DNA of 64,000 nt from Rebecca billardiae RCC1528 (taxonomy: Eukaryota; Haptophyta), in the NCBI GenBank assembly GCA_965240325.2, contig OZ251224.1, forward strand, positions 1,674,001 to 1,738,000, given 5' to 3'. Position numbers and translations under genes: made by a program. The notes under the pieces are model-generated. The model worked only from the letters and a program-made list of their open reading frames with translations, made no database searches and was not told the DNA's origin. Shown piece after piece: positions 1 through 9,627 of the stretch (position 1 is its first letter; every line of letters starts with the position of its first letter).

Positions 1-2
1 CG

Positions 3-521
3 CCCGAGCGCACGAGCCCGGCCGGCCGCACCGACCCCTCGGCCTCGAAGATGCTCGCCCAGCTGCTGCTTGAGATGGACACGTGCCGCGCGGGCTGGGC
101 GCACGCGCGCGTCGTCGTCGTGGGGACGACCAACATGCCGGACGCGCTCGATCCGAGCCTGCTGCAGCCCGGCCGTTTCGAGCACGTGCTGCTGGTGCCG
201 CCGCCGGATGAGCGTGGGCGGGAGGCCATCCTGCGCGGCCTGCTCGCGCGCACGCCGCTCGCTCCGCTCCCGCCCGCCGAGCACGCGCATGGCGCAGACG
301 ACGACCGCGCAGGCGCGCTCGCCGGCTGGCTCGCGGCGCGCACCGAGGGCCTCACGGGCGCCGATCTGACCAGCCTCGTGCGACAGGCGGTCCACCTGGG
401 GATCGAAGCGCGCGCGCGGTCCCTCGAGCGAGCGCATCTCGAGCGGGCGCTCGCGACGCACAGGCCGTCCGTGGATGCCGCGATGATGCGCGATCTCGAG
501 CGTTGGGCCGCGCAGCAGTGA
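3..521 (+). CDS. AAA+ ATPase, C-terminal part (5' end outside window)
   Basis: This is the last 172 codons of a Cdc48/AFG2/NVL-type AAA+ ATPase; the reading frame is open to the left edge, so the start and the Walker A region lie outside the window. Visible are the helix with QLLLEMD, the sensor-1 strand VVVVGTTNMPDALDPSLL, the arginine-finger segment QPGRFEHVLLVPPPDE, and the sensor-2 region EGLTGADLTSLVRQA. After this comes a short C-terminal helix ending in WAAQQ. Family members use ATP hydrolysis to unfold or extract proteins, for example in ribosome maturation or ubiquitin-dependent segregation. The fragment is too short to choose between AFG2-, NVL- and Cdc48-like. The stop codon lies only about 20 bp before the start of a repeat element. 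Confidence 0.85.
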   Translation, partial: PERTSPAGRTDPSASKMLAQLLLEMDTCRAGWAHARVVVVGTTNMPDALDPSLLQPGRFEHVLLVPPPDERGREAILRGLLARTPLAPLPPAEHAHGADDDRAGALAGWLAARTEGLTGADLTSLVRQAVHLGIEARARSLERAHLERALATHRPSVDAAMMRDLERWAAQQ

Positions 522-543
522 CAATAATTATTAATATAATAAT

Positions 544-2274
544 GACCGCGTTCCGCGGTCTTTTTCCGTAGAACGAACGTAGTTCGGGGCCCGCGGCGCA
601 CCCTCCGTCGGCTGCTGTCTCAGTCTGACATGTGTAACAGTTCGCCTGAGCTGCCACCGCCAACTCAGTCACTGCCGCCCACCGGGCCGGCGGGCCGAGG
701 ACTGTCGCCGCGGGTCCGCGGGCCGCCGCGGGGACTAGCGGCCGGCGCGCGCGCGCAGGCAGGGCGAGAGGCGCTGGCGCGGCGCGAGCCGGCGCGTGCG
801 CGCGAGCGGGCGCACCTGCTTGAGGTACTCGCCCTGCGCCATGCGCTCGACGACGGGCCGCTGGTCGCTCGTGCCGGCAGAGCGAGAGCGCGCGCCACTG
901 CTGGCCCCGGCCTGCCGGCTGCGCAGCCTCGCACCGAGACCGACCGAGCGGAGCTCGGGGCGGTGGAACGAGGCGAGCGGCGCGTCGCGCCTGCCGCCGC
1001 GCGTGCGCGCCTGCTCCACCGCGCCGCCGTGCTCGCCCGCCGCCTCCTCCGCCGCGTCGGCCTCGAAGACGGCGGCTGCCAGCGGCAGGCTGAGCCGCGC
1101 GCCGGCTCACTCACACTGTGAGTCACACCCGCGGTCGCCTCGACGGCCAACTATCCACAGCTGCTCGAGCTGCTGGAGGGCGCCGCGACGATGGCGGCGC
1201 GGGCGCCCAGCGCGTCCGTTGCCGCGTCGCTCAGCTCGTCGAGCTCGGCGCCGCACTTCGCCAGCTTGGCGCCTAGCGCCTCCGCGTGTCACGTGCTCGT
1301 GCACGTCAGCCTGCTGATACGCCGCCGCCCATCGGCACTCCTGGCATCTGCGCGCGCAGCTGCTGCAGCTCGACGGCGGAGTCGTCGCGGCTGGCGGCGA
1401 GGGTGCGCACCGCGTCGATTGCCGAGGCCTGCAGCCCGGTGATCGCCGCGTCGACGCGCGCGGCGATTTCCCCACGCAGCTCCTCGCGCCACGTGGCCGC
1501 CGCTCGCGTGGCAGGCAGCTGGGCACCGCTGCGCGACCCGGAACCGGCGCGCGTTTCACTGATGCTCCTGCTCGTCCTCACGCTGCTGCACCTCCGCGCC
1601 GCCGTCGACCGAGTTGAGGAGGAGCTCGCGCTCGGCGTCGAGGCGCGAGCTCGCGTGCTCGAGCTCGCCCTTCAGCCGCGCGAGCTCTGGGCGCATCCGG
1701 CTCATCAGCTCTGGCCGCGCCGCTCGCTCGCAGCGGCGCGCTCTGCTCCGGGCGGCGAGCGACGAGCTCGCGTGCTCCGGACTCGGCTCGCCCTTGCGCG
1801 CTGCTCCTCGAGTGACGAACGCGCCCGCGGGCAGGTTGTTGCCCGTCGCCCCCGCCGCGATCTCGCCGCCCCCGCCGCGATCTCGTCGCGCATGCTCCGT
1901 GGCCGTGCGCAGCGCGACGCAACTGGTGCGCGCGCTCCGTGTCTGGCGCGCGCCTAGTAGCGGCAGCGAGGCTTGTTTATTTACTATGGTCATGTGCTTA
2001 TTTACTATGGTCACAGTCTACCCACAATTACCCACCCTCGCACACTTGGACGTGGGTTTCGTTGATTCCTCTGAATACAAACAAGCCGGACGTGCCCATT
2101 TCTCGCTAATGGATGTCTCTTTGCGGTCTCAAAATTCGAAATTCGGTCTCCTCCAGCCCTGAAAATCGTCCCCCGGCCCCGTCCCTTTTTTCTTTGATCA
2201 AAGATCTTTTTGAAACGTGGTTAGTGCCCACGGAGCGGGCTCCACGCTGCGCGCTCCGCCCAGCACCGCGGGCC
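544..2274 (+). mobile_element. Hairpin-capped element (HCE), copy 1
   Basis: A dispersed repeat of about 1.73 kb with the same two ends as the copies at 14490, 16190 and 33739. The left end is a hairpin, GACCGCGTTCCGCGGTC, followed by a conserved stretch with GTAGAACGAACGTAGTT and GGCCCGCGG. The right end carries TTTGATCAAAGATCTTTTTG, a GC-rich hairpin, and terminates CACCGCGGGCC. The subterminal left GGCCCGCGG motif is inverted relative to the right terminus. AT-rich direct repeats (ATTAATATA...ATAAT) flank both ends and look like a target-site duplication. The minus strand holds degenerate coding sequence (about 840-1580) similar to the 33739 copy but broken by stops and frame changes. I do not recognise a transposase. 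The boundaries are good to a few bases. Confidence 0.7.
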
Positions 2275-2494
2275 ATTAATATATAATAATGTCTGCGCTG
2301 GCCGTGGTCGGCAGTGACGCCGCGTCAAGCACCGTTGAAGACTCGTCAAGTGATGATGATGCGAAGCTCTGCTACGGTAGTATTATTGTTTTAAGAGTAC
2401 TACTGATGCTAAGCTACTGCTGAGTACCTTTCTGCTAGGTGTCGTTCACGACGGGCCACTAATCGTTCACACGAGCGTCAAACACGATGACCGT
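2275..2494. other. Intergenic, no gene seen
   Basis: This is AT-richer spacer between the repeat element and the 3' end of the minus-strand EF-hand gene. I see nothing coding. Confidence 0.5.
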
Positions 2495-3385
2495 TCATAC
2501 GCACGTGCTCACAGTGTCTTCTCGTAGCCACCACGCCTTGAACTCGTCGAACGAGATACCGCGATCGCCATCTACATCGATCGCAGCGAATGCGGCCACG
2601 AGCTCATTGCCCGTCAGCTCGGCGCCGAGCTCGAGTGCGACAGATGCCAGCTCGATCTCGTCGAGGTGGCCGCTGTTGTCGCGGTCGTGCCGGTCGAAGA
2701 CCTCGCGGATGATGGTCTCGTCGGTCACTCGAAAGGACGCCATCTTGCGCTGCGCCCTGGCGAGCTTGGCCGAGGCGGCGCGCGAGACGCAAAGCGACAT
2801 GCAGCCGACCGCCATGAGCCCAGCGCCGCATGCGAGCTCAACGAGCGTGCGCTGCGTGCACTGCATCGTGCCGAGGACGAGGTAGAAGAGCCCACGGCCC
2901 CACACGCGCGTGAGCACGCGCACCCAGTACTCCGCGCGTCGGTGGCACGGGAGGCATCCCACGGCGGACTCCAGCCCCATGCCGAGCGCCGCGCACGCCA
3001 CGCTGTACACGGACACAAGCAGACCCACCGGTGTACCCAGCAGGCTGAAAGAGATCGGGTTGAAGAGAAGGTTGACGATCTCCATGGCATTGAGCACGAG
3101 CGTGGCGGCGCAGACGAGGAAGGCCAGCACGCGCAGCGCGCGCGGCCCCTCCTTGAGCTGCGCGCGCGCCCCGCCCGCGAGCGAGCGCACCGCGCTCCTT
3201 GGGTCTGGCACTCCCACCGCGCTCATCGCTGCCGAGTGCATCGCGCCAAAGGTGCTGGCGGCGAAGGCGGATGGATCGGGTAGGACGGAGGCCGCGGACT
3301 TCTTGCTCGCGTCAGGCAGCAGCGTCGTGGACTTGGCATCGTCAGGCTCGCCCGCCCGCGCCGGCCGTGGAAAACACGCCCCCAT
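2495..3385 (-). CDS. Four-helix membrane protein with C-terminal EF-hand pair (COPI-associated/TVP15-like)
   Basis: This single-exon gene encodes 296 aa from the ATG at 3385. I chose that internal start over the ATG at 3502 because it gives MGACF, a classic N-myristoylation plus palmitoylation signature, and because the longer start would run into the flanking inverted repeat. Residues 84-107, 111-136, 161-176 and 180-200 are hydrophobic helices, a pattern like the COPI-associated/TVP15 Golgi membrane family. Near the C-terminus are two EF hands: a canonical loop DRDNSGHLDEIE (224-235) and a second loop DVDGDRGISFDE (260-271), in which the usual Gly at position 6 is Arg. The inferred role is a calcium-responsive protein of endomembranes, probably Golgi. 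The family assignment is tentative; the EF hands are clear. It is divergent from the P2X-like gene at 4864. Confidence 0.75.
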   Translation of the reverse strand: MGACFPRPARAGEPDDAKSTTLLPDASKKSAASVLPDPSAFAASTFGAMHSAAMSAVGVPDPRSAVRSLAGGARAQLKEGPRALRVLAFLVCAATLVLNAMEIVNLLFNPISFSLLGTPVGLLVSVYSVACAALGMGLESAVGCLPCHRRAEYWVRVLTRVWGRGLFYLVLGTMQCTQRTLVELACGAGLMAVGCMSLCVSRAASAKLARAQRKMASFRVTDETIIREVFDRHDRDNSGHLDEIELASVALELGAELTGNELVAAFAAIDVDGDRGISFDEFKAWWLREDTVSTCV

Positions 3386-3492
3386 GGCTTGCTCGCCGGG
3401 CGTCCGTCCGATGGCAAGGCCGCCCTTGGTACGGTGCGGTAGGCAACCCGGGCCGGCCGCGCGGAATCTCGTCGCTGCAACCTCAACCCGTT

Positions 3493-4617
3493 GTGCACCC
3501 AAGGGGAGTCAGGGTACAGCACGTCCAGTTGGGCTGCAGCTGGAGCTTGGGTCCAAAAGCTTCCCGCGGCGCAGCGGCACTCGCCGCCGCCGCCGCCGTC
3601 GAGGGGCGGTTGTGGCGCGCACGGCGTGAGCCGCTGCGGGCGCTGAGGTGCGCGCGACGGCGGCGCGCCCGGCGGCGCTGCTGTAGGAGGCCACTGCCCT
3701 CCTCTCTGCCCCGCGCGCTTCGCTCGTCGTCGCCGTCTCCGCGCCTGCGACTCAGCGCGCACGCGAGCGCGGCACCGCCCGGCCGCCGGGGCAATCTCAG
3801 CCGTGACTGCGCATGTGCGTCGCGACCTGGTCGGCCCAGCGCGCGAGGCGCGTGTGGGCGAGGTAGGGCCAGTATGGGCGCGCGCCATGCCGCCTCGACC
3901 TTGCGCCGGTGGGCATGTCGCGGGCCTTGCACCTCTGTCGACAACGTTGACAAACATGTGGCACCCAAGCGCAGACGTCAGTGTGCACGATCGAGGCAGT
4001 AGGCGTACAGACGCCATAGTTGCAGAGCCTTTTGTGATCGTTCGAAACATACATCGTCAGTGGCTCTCGTCCAGGTCGTCTGCGCGCGGAACTGACGTTT
4101 TGACTGAGTGCCTCGAAATCGCCTCGACGATGGCCCGTGCATTGCTTGAACACAGTCCAAGCGGCCAACCAGACACGCGTGCTCAGTCTCCTGATGTACG
4201 CTCTGATGGTTACTAGAGGCGGCATGGCGCGCGCCCATACTGGCCCTACCTCGCCCACACGCGCCTCGCGCGCTGGGCCGACCAGGTCGCGACGCACATG
4301 CGCAGTCACGGCTGAGATTGCCCCGGCGGCCGGGCGGTGCGGCGCTCGCGTGCGCGCTGAGTCGCAGGCGCGGAGACGGCGACGACGAGCGAAGCGCGCG
4401 GGGCAGAGAGGAGGGCAGAGGCCTCCTACAGCAGCGCCGCCGGGCGCGCCGCCGTCGCGCGCACCTCAGCGCCCGCAGTGGCTCACGCCGTGCGCGCCAC
4501 AACCGCCCCTCGACGGCGGCGGCGGCGGCGAGTGCCGCTGCGCCGCGGGAAGCTTTTGGACCCAAGCTCCAGCTGCAGCCCAACTGGACGTGCTGTACCC
4601 TGACTCCCCTTGGTGCA
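3493..4617. repeat. Inverted repeat with ~400 bp arms and ~320 bp spacer
   Basis: Bases 3493-3896 and 4217-4617 are near-perfect reverse complements. For example, AAGGGGAGTCAGGGTACAGC near 3502 reappears inverted near 4612, and GGCCAGTATGGGCGCGC near 3867 reappears inverted near 4235. The spacer (3897-4216) shows no coding sequence. The arms encode low-complexity Arg/Ala-rich frames on both strands, which are compositional rather than genic. The structure lies between the starts of two divergent genes, so a transcript crossing it would form a long hairpin. It could be a foldback transposon or a recent inverted duplication. Confidence 0.8.
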
Positions 4618-4863
4618 CCTTCGATCTGAAGTCTGACGAACTGCTTGTACAAAGTGAACAAGTACTACCGTACAGTATCTGTTCAGGTTGGCAATAATCT
4701 GAAATCACCCCTACCCGAGTACCCGGCGAGTCCAATCAGGCCTCATTGGATACCCTTGAGAAGCTGGGGAATCACGCAGAATCTCGCGTCTCCACGAGCA
4801 TCTCGTCATCAAACTAGGACCGGCGCCCGGCCGTCGTCGGGGCGCGCGCGAGTGCACGTCAGC

Positions 4864-6913
4864 ATGGTCTTCTGCTGCGACTCCGAAGGGCATGTCGACG
4901 ACAAGATGAGCTACTACATGACGAAGATGGTCCAGGTGCGCGACCGCCGGCTGGGCTACCTCTACACCATCCTGAAGCTCGTGACGATTGCGTACATGGC
5001 CTTCTCGGTGTTCTTAGTGAACAAGCAACACCTGGCATACGAGGCGGTGCACGGCTCGGTGCGGATGGATCTGCTCTCAGTCGAGGGGATCATCGGTCGC
5101 CTTGGCCCGTTTCCGTACTGCCCCGCAACACAGCCGACCTTCCAGAAGCAGGCGATGAAGGACGTCCCCACCCACGAGCTCGCGCACATCTTCCAGTCGT
5201 CACCGACCGCGATCACGGAGGAGGCGGGGGAGCTCCGTGCAGGGCATGAGCAAGGCCGCTCGCACCACGCGCACGGGCGGTCCCTGTGGACTGCTGAGGA
5301 CGCTCTGATGCCCTCGCCCACGCCAAAGCCGGATCCGGAGTCCAACCCAGTCGTCAACCCGGCTGCCGCCTACGACGACAACTCGGTGCTGTACGCAAAG
5401 GAGCTCGAGCGCATCCGCCGCTCGATCACGCCCGAGGAGCGGCGGATGATGGAGGCGAAGCACGCCGAGTCGGAGGTGCACGAGGCGCACGCCCTGCACA
5501 AGACGATGCACCACATCGAGTGCCTGTACATGGATAACCACGACCTCGTGTTCCCGCCGCACGAGGAGGGCGCCATCTTCGTCACCACGGCCATGCTCGA
5601 GCTCGAGCAGCAGCGCGCGTGCGCCGAGACGACGGAGGAGGGTGCGAGCGCCAAGGGGAAGAAGCAGAGCGCGCAGGTGAGCGCGGAGATGAGCGACGAG
5701 GAGAAGGAGCGGTGCGATGAGGGCTACTGGCACCCACACAAGTACCGCGATAACTATGCTGTCGGCGCCGAGTTCTTCAACATCAGCATCGGTGCGCGCG
5801 CGCGCCCGCGAGGTCGTGCGAGATCAGCTTGCCGTCCATGTGAATCGCCCGCGAGACGAGGCCAACTGGCCGCCGCGCGCCCATTTGGCCTCGTCGACAC
5901 TGCACCTCGCGCTGACTCCCGCGTCTCCGCCCCGCCTGCCCACCGCAGGGCACACGATCGACACCGCGTTTGCGACCAAGTCGGCGATTCACATGGACGG
6001 CAAGCTGATCTCGCACGACGGAACCGTCATGAAGGACATGCCCGCCGGCCGGCTGTACACGCTGCAGCTGACGGATCTGCTCGCCGCCGCGGGCACGAGC
6101 CTCGACGAGGCCGCCCCGAGCGAGCCGCCGCGCTTCAACTTCACGCGGCGCGACGTCGGCGTCGAGCTGGCGCTGATCATCGAGTACTCAAACACAAAGG
6201 GCTCGTTCATCTTCCCGCGGGCGACGCCCACGTACACCATCCGCGTGCGCGCCATGGATGGGCATGACTTTTACGTGGATGAAGTCGCGTATGCGCACTG
6301 GGACGAGGAGCGCATCGTGCGGCACCGCACCGGCCTCCGCATCAAGGCCTTCCAGAAGGGGCGGCTCGGCGAATTCCAGTGGCTCGCGATGTTCATGTCG
6401 TTCGCCGCGGCGGGCGCAATGATCTCTACGGCCAAGACGGTCGTCGACATGCTCGCACTGCACGTCCTCAAGGACAAGGAGCGCTATCGCTCGTACGTGT
6501 TCGAGAAGACCGAGCTGGGCGAGGTCGCGACCAAGCGTGACGAGCGCCACGACGTTTTGAAGAAGAAGGTGCTGGGCCGGATGATGCGCAAGCAGATCTC
6601 TCGCACGTCCGCGTCGAGCATGTCGGTGCCGTCGGCCCCAAACACCCCGTACCAGCAGCTGCTCGAGGAGGGCCAGGCGGGCGCCGTGAACAGCTGGCTT
6701 GCCAAGGTACCGGCCCTCACCAAGCGCAAATCGCTGCTGGAGAGTGAGGTGGTGCAGACCTGGGCGGCAACGACCATCCAGAGCGGCTGGCGCTCCATGA
6801 AGGAGCGGGCGATGGTGCGGGAGCAGAAGCGGCTTCGCCAAGAGCAGCGGCGGCAGCAGCAGCAGGCGGGCGGCGGCGGCTTCAAGATCAAGATGCCATG
6901 GGACAAGGACTGA
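4864..6913 (+). CDS. P2X-like ligand-gated cation channel with C-terminal IQ motif
   Basis: Two exons, join(4864..5791, 5949..6913), encode 630 aa. The intron is GTGCGCGCG...CCGCAG, and joining across it gives NISI-G-HTIDTAF in frame. The layout is that of P2X (ATP-gated) receptors: a short cytosolic N-terminus with TKMVQVRDRRLG just before TM1 (residues ~31-52), which aligns with the TPRMVLVRNKKVG region of animal P2X; a long ectodomain with NFT and several cysteines; IKAFQKGRLGEFQ leading into TM2 (~452-482); and a juxtamembrane YRSYVFEK segment resembling the YxxxK trafficking motif. Unusually, the tail carries an IQ motif (ATTIQSGWRSMKERA), predicted to bind calmodulin. The ectodomain is divergent and contains an acidic insertion. 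Family members form trimeric Ca2+/Na+ channels of plasma membrane or contractile vacuole. Agonist and location here are unknown. Confidence 0.85.
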
Positions 6914-7216
6914 TGTTGATTTTTATTGCCTGTCAGGCCGCCATGCCCTGCGCTCGCTCGACGGCGTTATCGAGCGGCGACCGAGAGCTGGATGCAGGGT
7001 GGTGACTGACATTATATTCAGCGCCGCCGATTAATTCCATCAGGCTGCGAGGCACACGGATGCTGAGCGGCCCTCGTCGTCAGAATGTGTATGATACATA
7101 CACAGCACAATGTCACTGAGTAATCGGGAGTCATGATGCAATGCAGGCCTAGCTTACTGTGGCAACAGAGCCAGACGATCGAAGCGCACGCCACCTTCGT
7201 CTCGGCTTTGTGCTGA
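6914..7216. other. Intergenic, convergent 3' ends
   Basis: This spacer lies between the convergent P2X-like and helicase genes. No gene or repeat is recognised. Confidence 0.5.
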
Positions 7217-8448
7217 CTAGTACCCATCGAAATCGTCGCCCTTGGACCTGCCGCCGCGTCGGCCCCCGCCACCAAAGTCGCCAGACGGAGAGTCACCACC
7301 GTCGAAGCTTTTGCGGCCCCCGTAGCCCCTGCCCCCGATCGGCCCCCGATCAAAGTCGTCACGATCCCGCCCACGCCCAGCGCCACGCCGACCATCCTGC
7401 CGCCCGCCATACCCGCCGCCGCCGCCTCCATACCTGCCGCCGCGACTCTCGAAGGAGCCGCGGCGATTCTGGAAGCTCCGACGGCCGCCGCCCCCGCCCC
7501 GGCCCCACGGCCGGCGTCCGCCATCGTCTTCCTGGGAGACCCCGGCCATCCGCCTCAGCTCGTCCGGCACGCGCTGCTCGTGCTCGGCGAGGAAGCGGAC
7601 GAGCTTCTTCGACAGCTTCGAGTCGTCCTGCGTGAAGAGGGTGACGGCCACGCCCTTCCGGCCCGCCCGACCCGTGCGGCCAATGCGGTGCACGTAGTCC
7701 TCGAGCGTGGGTGGGAAGTCGTAGTTGATCACCATGTCCATCCCCTTGATGTCCAGCCCGCGCGCAGCAACGTCGGTGGCGAGGAGCACGTCGAGCTCCT
7801 TGTCCTGCGGAGCGCGCGTGCGCGCGTGGGTGGGCGTGCGCAAGCGGCGGTGAGGGCGAGTTGGCGATGGGGCGCGCATGCAGGGGGCGGCCAGCACGCA
7901 GCCAGGCCGCCAGGCGGCGCCGCGCCGCGCCGCGCTTCGAAGCGGCGGTGCGCACCTTGAACATGCGGATCACGTTGTCGCGCCGCCGCTGCGTGAGGTC
8001 GCCGTGCAGCGCGGCGCAGCGCACGCGCTCCTCGCGCAGCATGTCCTCGAGGTGGTCGCACGTGCTCTTCTTGTTGGCGAAGACGATGCAGCTCGGCACC
8101 CTCGGCCGGTCACGGCGCACGCGCAGCTGGCGGAGCGGCTTGTCACCGTCGAGCGCGTCCGCGGCCGCTGCCTCGCCCTCAGCCTCCGAGTCCGAGTTCA
8201 CGCCCAGGTGGGTCATCAGCTCCTGCGACTTGACGCGCATGCCTCCGGGCACGACGTGCACCTGCTGCGTGATGTCGCGGTTCGCCGTGAGCTTGTCCGT
8301 GTCGCCGATCATCACGCGCACCGGCTTGTTCGTGAAGTCCGCGGCGAGCGTGCGCACCTCGTTGGGCCAGGTGGCGGAGAAGAGTAGAGTCTGCCGCTCG
8401 GCCGCGCTCTTCATGCTCTCGAGGATGCCGCGGATCTGCGGCTCGAAG

Positions 8449-8485
<37 letters not shown>

Positions 8486-9302
8486 GCAGCCGCGCCGAGT
8501 CGAGCAGGATCGTGCGGTCGTCCACGAAGTCCTGCAGCCGGCCGGGCGTCGAGACGAGCACGTCGAACTTGCGCGCGCGCTCGAGCCGCATGATGCGCAT
8601 CGACTGCCCGTTGCGCGACTCGCCGCCGTACGTGCACATGATGCCGAGGCCGTGCGCGTCGGTGAGCTTGGTCGCCTCCTGCACGATCTGCTGCGCCAGC
8701 TCGCGCGTCGGCGCGAGCACCACCGCGTACGGGCCCGCCTCGCGCGCCTTGTGCCACTCCGCCCGGTTGGCGACAATCTTGGAGACGGCCGTGAGCATGA
8801 AGCCGAGCGTCTTGCCAGAGCCGGTCTTCGAGATGCCGATGCAGTCGCGCCCGGCGAGCGTGATGGGCCACGACTGCGCCTGGATCACCGACGGCTCGGT
8901 GTACCCCAGCTTCTCGAAGAGCCGCTCCTGCTTGCGTGCGAACGGCGCAGAGATGTGCTCGAGGGCCGCGGTCACCTGCGCAAAGCTCGTGAGCGGCGTT
9001 GTCGGACAGTCGGTGGTGTCGCCAGAGATGTCGATCTGATGCTCCGCGCGGAACTTCTTGGCGGCGATGGCGTCCAGTCCGTCCGAAGCCGCCGGCGGCG
9101 CCGGCGATGCCGGCGCCTCTGCGCCACTCCCGCCGTCGGTCGGCGCATCCCGGTCTGCCCGCTCTCCGTCGTCATCCGGGATGGGTGCCCGCAGCTGGGC
9201 GGCCGCAGCGGAGGAGAAGAAGTGGGCACGAGCAATGGCGCGTGGCATGGGCGCCAGGCGCATCGCCGCCGCCGCTCGAGGCGCGAGTTGGAGGAGACGC
9301 AT
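7217..9302 (-). CDS. DEAD-box RNA helicase with RGG tail and possible organelle-targeting N-terminus
   Basis: Two exons, complement(join(7217..7804, 7956..9302)), encode 644 aa. The intron is GTGCGCACC...TCCGCAG, and splicing restores [21 protein letters not shown]. All DEAD-box motifs are visible: the Q motif [14 protein letters not shown], motif I SKTGSGKT, Ia PTRELAQQ, Ib [37 protein letters not shown], and [10 protein letters not shown]. The C-terminus is a long Gly/Arg/Tyr-rich RGG-type tail that should bind RNA. It is DDX5/DBP2-like in the core. The N-terminus from the chosen ATG is Arg/Ala-rich without acidic residues ([19 protein letters not shown]...), like a mitochondrial or plastid transit peptide, so an organellar role is possible. 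The ATG is divergent from RPT4, 325 bp away. Confidence 0.92.
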
Positions 9303-9627
9303 GGCGAGCGTCCTCCACGCACAGCGCGGGACCGACGACGTGGAGTGTCGCGGCCGCCAAGCGAAGCGCTCCAAAAGCATGAGAGCCGGACTCCCAGACC
9401 CCGGGCGGTAAAGCCAGCCGCCATCGTGCAGGCTCCGGACGCGCTTTGCAAGTCGCTCGTCAGCCGCCGCGCCGCTCTCGCCGTGAGCGCCAGCGGTGCG
9501 GGCGAGCGCGTCCCGCGTCCCGCGCTGCGCGTGCGCGCCATCCGGGCATGCGAGAAGCACTGCTCAACGTGCGCAGCGTGCTGACCCCGCCTGCCAACCC
9601 GCGCCGCCCGTGGCGCCCGCACAGGCC
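9303..9627. promoter_or_regulatory. Divergent intergenic region, helicase / RPT4
   Basis: This 325 bp stretch separates the start codons of two divergently transcribed housekeeping genes. It must hold both 5' UTRs and promoters, and no TATA box is evident. The call rests on position only. Confidence 0.45.

Noticed and set aside
352-1317. Several overlapping 160-250 residue frames
   Set aside because: Arg/Ala/Pro-rich, on both strands, inside or beside HCE copy 1. Only the short segments conserved with copy 4 have any support.
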